Shown here: positions 60,475 to 64,000 of the stretch, one piece after another
Layout: every line of letters starts with the position of its first letter
How positions within the stretch are numbered: the first letter of the stretch is position 1
From: DAIDKA01 sp035503515
Lineage (GTDB): Bacteria > Pseudomonadota > Gammaproteobacteria > Steroidobacterales > Steroidobacteraceae
DNA length: 64,000 nt
Direction: 5' to 3'
NCBI GenBank assembly: GCA_035503515.1
Contig: DATJTJ010000161.1
Location: 1 to 64,000 of the forward strand
Program-made: the position numbers and the translations under genes
The notes under the pieces: model-generated
Database searches by the model: none
Told to the model about the DNA's origin: nothing
Seen by the model: the letters and a program-made list of their open reading frames with translations, nothing else

Positions 60475-61639
60475 ATGAAGCGCTCCGTTTCAGCAATGAC
60501 CCTCGCGGCGGCGTCCATTGCCTGTGCGGCCTACGGCCAGACATTCGCGCCTGGGCCGCGGCTGCACTCCCCGGAGATCGCCGCGGACCACCATGTGACC
60601 TTCCGTCTCTACGCCCCAAAGGCGAACGAGGTCACGTTCAATGCCGACTGGATCGGCGCCACCAACCTTGCGATGACGAAGGACGACCAGGGCGTCTGGT
60701 CCCTGACCGTGGGGCCCCTGGATGCACAGCTCTACGGCTGAGCGCGACGGCAACCGCTTCAGCAGTCTGCTGATGGTGAGCGGCCCGGCGGATGCGATGT
60801 GGGATTTCAAGGATGTTCCGCATGGAACCCTCGAACAGGTCTGGTATCCCTCCCCCACGCTGCACCTGGACCAGCGGCGCATGTTCGTCTATATGCCGCC
60901 GGGGTACCTCGGCAGCGGCTCGAAGCGTTATCCCGTGCTCTATCTCCTGCACGGCGCCGGCGGGGACGAGGATGCCTGGGTGACCATGGGACGCGCAAAC
61001 ATCATCCTGGACAACCTGATCGCCGCGGGCAAGGCGTCGCCCATGATCGTCGTCATGCCAAACGGCAACGCAGCGCAGAGCGTATCGCAAGGTTTCGGCG
61101 ATGGTCCGACACCGTCGGTGCAGCAGGTGACCGCGCCGGCACCGAATCCCGGCCCCGCGCCCGGCGCTGCGACAAGTTCGGCTCCGCGCCGACCGCTGCA
61201 GATGCCCGTACAACTCTATGCCGGGTCCTATCCCGAGAGCATCGTCAAGGACATCATCCCGTTCGTCGACAAGAACTATCGCACCTATACGGACAAGAAC
61301 CACCGCGCCATTGCCGGCCTGTCGATGGGCGGCGGCCAGACGGTGACCACCACCAACAACAACCCGAACCTGTTCGGCTACATCGGTGTCTTCAGCGCCG
61401 GTGGCCGCGTGGGCGATGACGCCTTCGAATCCCAGCTGCTGCAGATCCGCAAGGACCACGTGAAACTCTACTGGACCGGCGCGGGCGACACCGACATGGC
61501 CCGCGCCGGCATGATGGCGCTGGAGGCGGACCTCAAGTCCAAGGACTTTCCCACCTCCTACAAGGAAATCCCGGGCCGGCATTACTGGTTCCTGTGGCGG
61601 GACTTCCTGAGCGACTTCGCCGGGCAGCTGTTCAGATAG
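60475..61639 (+). pseudogene. Esterase (feruloyl-esterase-like, CE1 type) broken by internal deletion
   Basis: Frame one (ATG 60475, stop 60739-60741) gives a signal peptide and an immunoglobulin-like E-set domain ending PLDAQLYG. Frame two, entered near 60722, resumes at ERDGNRFSSLLMVSGPA and holds an intact alpha/beta hydrolase: YLLHGAGGDEDAW, GLSMGGG (nucleophile Ser) and GRHYWFLWRDFL (His). In intact relatives a stretch such as the YxFxVDG region links the two; roughly 15-25 residues are missing here, out of frame. Either a pseudogene, a recent deletion or an assembly error. Substrate class likely carbohydrate-linked hydroxycinnamates. Confidence 0.7.
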
Positions 61640-61645
61640 CTCCGA

Positions 61646-62086
61646 TCAGAACATGCCGTTGCCGTTGGCATCCTGGGCAGGAATGTCCTGGATCACGTCC
61701 CAGTGTTCGACCACTTTGCCGTGCTCCAGCCGGAAGATGTCGACGATGGCCCGACCCGGCGTACCGTCATCGCGCGTCGAATGCACGTGCAGCGCGACCA
61801 GATCCCCTTCGGCGATCACCTGCCGGATGTCGCCGTGCTGCCTGGGGTATTTTGCCTTCAGGAACTCGATGAACGCCTTGAGACCTTCTGCGCCGTCCTT
61901 GGCGGTCGGGTTGTGCTGCTTGTAGGTGGGCCCCAGGTATCGGGACGCGGCGGCGAAATCCTTCTGGTTGATCGAGGCTTCGTAGAAGGCCACGGCGATT
62001 TTCTTGTTGGCCGCCACCTGCGCCGGGTCGGCGGCCATGGCCACCAGGGGCGCCCCCAGCAGCAACAGAACTGTGATCAGACGCAT
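61646..62086 (-). CDS. Exported SnoaL/NTF2-like protein
   Basis: 146 residues from ATG 62086 with AGGAG upstream. Signal peptide MRLITVLLLLGAPLVAMA, then an NTF2-like fold: VAFYEASINQKDFAAASRYLGPTYKQHNP, AEGDLVALHVHSTRDDG and VDIFRLEHGKVVEHWDVIQDIP. Homologous to the exported protein at 42183. Convergent with the broken esterase gene and divergent from the cytochrome c. Function unknown. Confidence 0.8.
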   Translation of the reverse strand: MRLITVLLLLGAPLVAMAADPAQVAANKKIAVAFYEASINQKDFAAASRYLGPTYKQHNPTAKDGAEGLKAFIEFLKAKYPRQHGDIRQVIAEGDLVALHVHSTRDDGTPGRAIVDIFRLEHGKVVEHWDVIQDIPAQDANGNGMF

Positions 62087-62155
62087 GATGGCTCCTGTGA
62101 TGAATGGAACCTTCACTATACCTGTACAATGCGCGACCGTTCCGCCGGGTGGGCC

Positions 62156-62542
62156 ATGCGAGGGATTTCGATCGTGCGCCGCAGGATCTTCTCCAGAACG
62201 CTCCGGGGCGCCGCGCTGCTGGTGACCCTCGCCGGCGCCAGCCGGGTCCTGCCCGCCGCCGATATCGCAGCCGGCGGCCCGGATTTCGCACACAAGTGCG
62301 GCGTGTGCCACGACACGGGCGGCACGGGTACACAGATGCTCGCACGGCGCCTGGGGGCGCAGCGCGCGCTGCTGGCCGAGCGTGCGGATCTGCCGGCGCA
62401 GTATGTCAGGACCATCGTGCGTAGCGGACTCGGCAGCATGCCGGCGCTGACCCGCGTCGAAGTCACCGACGCGCAGCTCGACGACATCGTGGCGTACCTG
62501 CAACGCCCACCTCCTCCCGCCGCCCCAGGAGCCATGCCATGA
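62156..62542 (+). CDS. Small c-type cytochrome, PchC-like subunit
   Basis: 128 residues from ATG 62156 (ATG 62129 is an alternative). Signal peptide, then one haem site CGVCH and a C-terminal Met ligand candidate in SGLGSMPALTRVEVTD, with AQLDDIVAYLQRP as the last helix. The stop overlaps the next ATG (ATGA). A small cytochrome c directly before a vanillyl-alcohol-oxidase-family flavoprotein is the arrangement of 4-cresol dehydrogenase (PchC/PchF) and eugenol hydroxylase (EhyA/EhyB), where it accepts electrons from the flavin. Confidence 0.8.
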   Translation: MRGISIVRRRIFSRTLRGAALLVTLAGASRVLPAADIAAGGPDFAHKCGVCHDTGGTGTQMLARRLGAQRALLAERADLPAQYVRTIVRSGLGSMPALTRVEVTDAQLDDIVAYLQRPPPPAAPGAMP

Positions 62543-64000
62543 CCTCTCCGACTTCGCGCCGCGGATTCCTCGCAGCATCGGCCGCCGTGGCCGGCACCAT
62601 GGCCGCCTCCTCCGTCATCAGCGCGGCGCCCGCGCCCAGGGACGGCCCGCAGGGCATGAAGCTCATCCTGCCGCCGCACCTGTCGGAGCGGGCCTTCACC
62701 CGCGGCCTGTCGGCCTTTGCCGGTGTGGTCGGCCGGGAGTGGGTTCTGGACACGGACATGGACCGCCACACCTACCTCGATGCCTATGCGCCCGGGGATG
62801 CCGAAGCGCATGCGCCATCGGCGGCGGTGGCACCCGGCTCCGTCGGGGAACTGCAGGCGCTGGTGCGGCTGGCCAACGAGCATCGCCTGCCGCTGTGGCC
62901 GATATCGCGCGGCAAGAACCTGGGCTATGGCGGCTCCGCGCCGTGCATGCCCGGCACGGTGATCGTGGATCTCGGGCGCCTGAACAAGGTGCTCGAACTG
63001 AACGAGGAACTCGCCTACTGCGTGCTCGAACCCGGCGTCGGTTTCTTCCAGCTGTACGATGAGATCAAGGCCCGCAACCTCGACCTGCAGATGGGCATCC
63101 CGGGCAATGCCTGGGGCAGCGTCATCGGCAACGCCCTGGAGCGCGGGTTCAGCCAGGCCGGGGATCACAGCGCCAATATCTGCGGGATGGAAGTCGTGCT
63201 GCCGGATGGCAGCCTGGTGCGGACCGGCATGGGCGCCATGGGCAACAACGCCACCGGACCCCTGTTCCGGCATGGCTTCGGTCCCTCCTGGGACCAGATG
63301 TTCGTGCAGTCCAATTTCGGCATCGTGACCCAAATGGGTTTGTGGCTGAAGCCCGCACCGCAGTCCGTCATCAGCGTCGGCATCAAGCTGCCGCGCCCGG
63401 AGGATGTGGGGCGCTGGACCGACATCGTGACGCCGCTGCGGCTCGCCGGCGTCCTGGAGGGCAACCTCAGCGTCACGAGCTATCAGGCCTCCGCGACGCT
63501 GCGCACCGAGCGCAGCGAGTGGTATTCAGGTCGCGACGCCCTTCCGGACAGCGTGGTCGCCCGGATCATGAGCCGCTATGACGTGGGCTGGTGGAACGGG
63601 ACGCTGCGGCTGTCCGGATACGCGGAGGTCAACGAGGCCAACCTGAAGATCATCCAGAAGGCCTTCAACGCCCTGCCCCAAGCACAGCTCACCGTATCGC
63701 GCTGGCACCAGGGCGAGCCCGGTTCAGGCGTGCCCGCCCCGAGCGTGCTGCCCCTGCAGATCGTCAACTGGCACGGGGGCCGCGGCGGCCATCTGGGCTT
63801 CTCCCCCATCCTGCCCGCCGGCGGCTCCCGGGTGATCGAACAACTGGCCCGCACCCGGCAGCGGTACCGGGAATTCGGGATCGACTATTCCGGAACGTTC
63901 TACCACTCGGGACGATCGGTCTCGAACGTCAACCTGATGATCTACAACCGCGACGATGCGGACCTCACGGCCCGTACCCGCGCACTGTTCTCGGCACTGG
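62539..64000 (+). CDS. FAD flavoprotein of the 4-cresol dehydrogenase/VAO family (cut at right edge)
   Basis: At least 487 residues, running past the window; frame checked against the codon grid. A twin-arginine signal (SRRGFLAAS) sends it to the periplasm folded with FAD. FAD-binding block: PISRGKNLGYGGSAPCMPGTVIVDLGRLNKV, then PGNAWGSVIGNALERGF. The substrate cap follows. Relatives hydroxylate or dehydrogenate para-alkyl phenols (4-cresol, eugenol, vanillyl alcohol) using water. The overlapping cytochrome gene makes a flavocytochrome dehydrogenase likelier than an oxidase. The exact phenol is unknown. Confidence 0.88.
   Translation, partial: MTSPTSRRGFLAASAAVAGTMAASSVISAAPAPRDGPQGMKLILPPHLSERAFTRGLSAFAGVVGREWVLDTDMDRHTYLDAYAPGDAEAHAPSAAVAPGSVGELQALVRLANEHRLPLWPISRGKNLGYGGSAPCMPGTVIVDLGRLNKVLELNEELAYCVLEPGVGFFQLYDEIKARNLDLQMGIPGNAWGSVIGNALERGFSQAGDHSANICGMEVVLPDGSLVRTGMGAMGNNATGPLFRHGFGPSWDQMFVQSNFGIVTQMGLWLKPAPQSVISVGIKLPRPEDVGRWTDIVTPLRLAGVLEGNLSVTSYQASATLRTERSEWYSGRDALPDSVVARIMSRYDVGWWNGTLRLSGYAEVNEANLKIIQKAFNALPQAQLTVSRWHQGEPGSGVPAPSVLPLQIVNWHGGRGGHLGFSPILPAGGSRVIEQLARTRQRYREFGIDYSGTFYHSGRSVSNVNLMIYNRDDADLTARTRALFSAL

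Noticed and set aside
1..64000. tRNA, rRNA, CRISPR arrays, prophage or insertion sequences
   Set aside because: No cloverleaf-like sequence, regularly spaced repeat, transposase or phage structural gene was recognised on either strand.

Overview
The window is GC-rich, densely packed bacterial chromosome from a proteobacterium. The homogentisate pathway, a TonB-dependent receptor, PQQ and cytochrome c dehydrogenases, MscS, DksA-like and Ohr/Dps proteins point to an aerobic Gram-negative. A gammaproteobacterium of the Nevskiales/Steroidobacter type is my guess; no rRNA or other marker gene is present to prove it. I saw no tRNA, rRNA, CRISPR array, insertion sequence or phage gene, and no stretch over 300 bp lacks a gene.

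Layout. 1-10.8 kb: secreted SGNH esterases, an NmrA-like reductase, a GntR regulator divergent from a LigM-type aromatic O-demethylase, MscS, an SDR, and small stress or repair genes (SRAP, DUF1003, CsbD, GIY-YIG). 10.9-17.7 kb: the tyrosine/homogentisate operon (hppD-hmgA-fahA-marR-hutD-like), a 3-hydroxyisobutyrate-dehydrogenase-like gene and a zinc alcohol dehydrogenase. 17.8-25 kb: small genes, a periplasmic cyclophilin, an IclR-controlled SDR/DUF6152 pair, and a threonine-to-glycine module (kbl, SDR-type tdh, DUF3237) beside an XRE-cupin regulator. 25-35.2 kb: a divergent eight-gene module made of a HupE-like protein, a parvulin, a diheme cytochrome c, three SPFH (HflK/HflC-type) proteins, a P1B-type metal ATPase and a His-tailed EamA transporter. 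This is the best candidate for an undescribed system. 35.2-42.7 kb: a CmcJ-like oxygenase, a MetE-like methyltransferase, CHAD, a degenerate nitrilase homologue, MFS and SnoaL-like genes, and a WxPGxW surface protein. 42.8-47.6 kb: DoxX-type membrane proteins and a lipoprotein PQQ quinohaemoprotein dehydrogenase. 47.6-52.7 kb: an ECF sigma factor with a partner membrane protein and a stress block (Dps, Ohr, Cys-less DksA-like, PNPOx-like). 52.7-64 kb: an L-2-hydroxyglutarate oxidase, a TonB receptor flanked by two paralogous secreted proteins, LysR, a broken esterase gene, and a cytochrome c/flavoprotein pair of the 4-cresol dehydrogenase (vanillyl-alcohol oxidase) family that runs off the right edge.

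How it fits together. Much of the window serves breakdown of aromatic, probably lignin-derived, compounds. The PchC/PchF-like pair and the PQQ dehydrogenase would oxidise side chains and alcohols. The LigM-like enzyme would move O-methyl groups to tetrahydrofolate. The hpp/hmg/fah operon would open homogentisate. Secreted esterases and the TonB receptor would release and import substrates. Many genes overlap by 4 bp (ATGA, GTGA), marking tight operons, and several regulators sit beside palindromes listed here as candidate operators. All functions are assigned from motifs and context read by eye.
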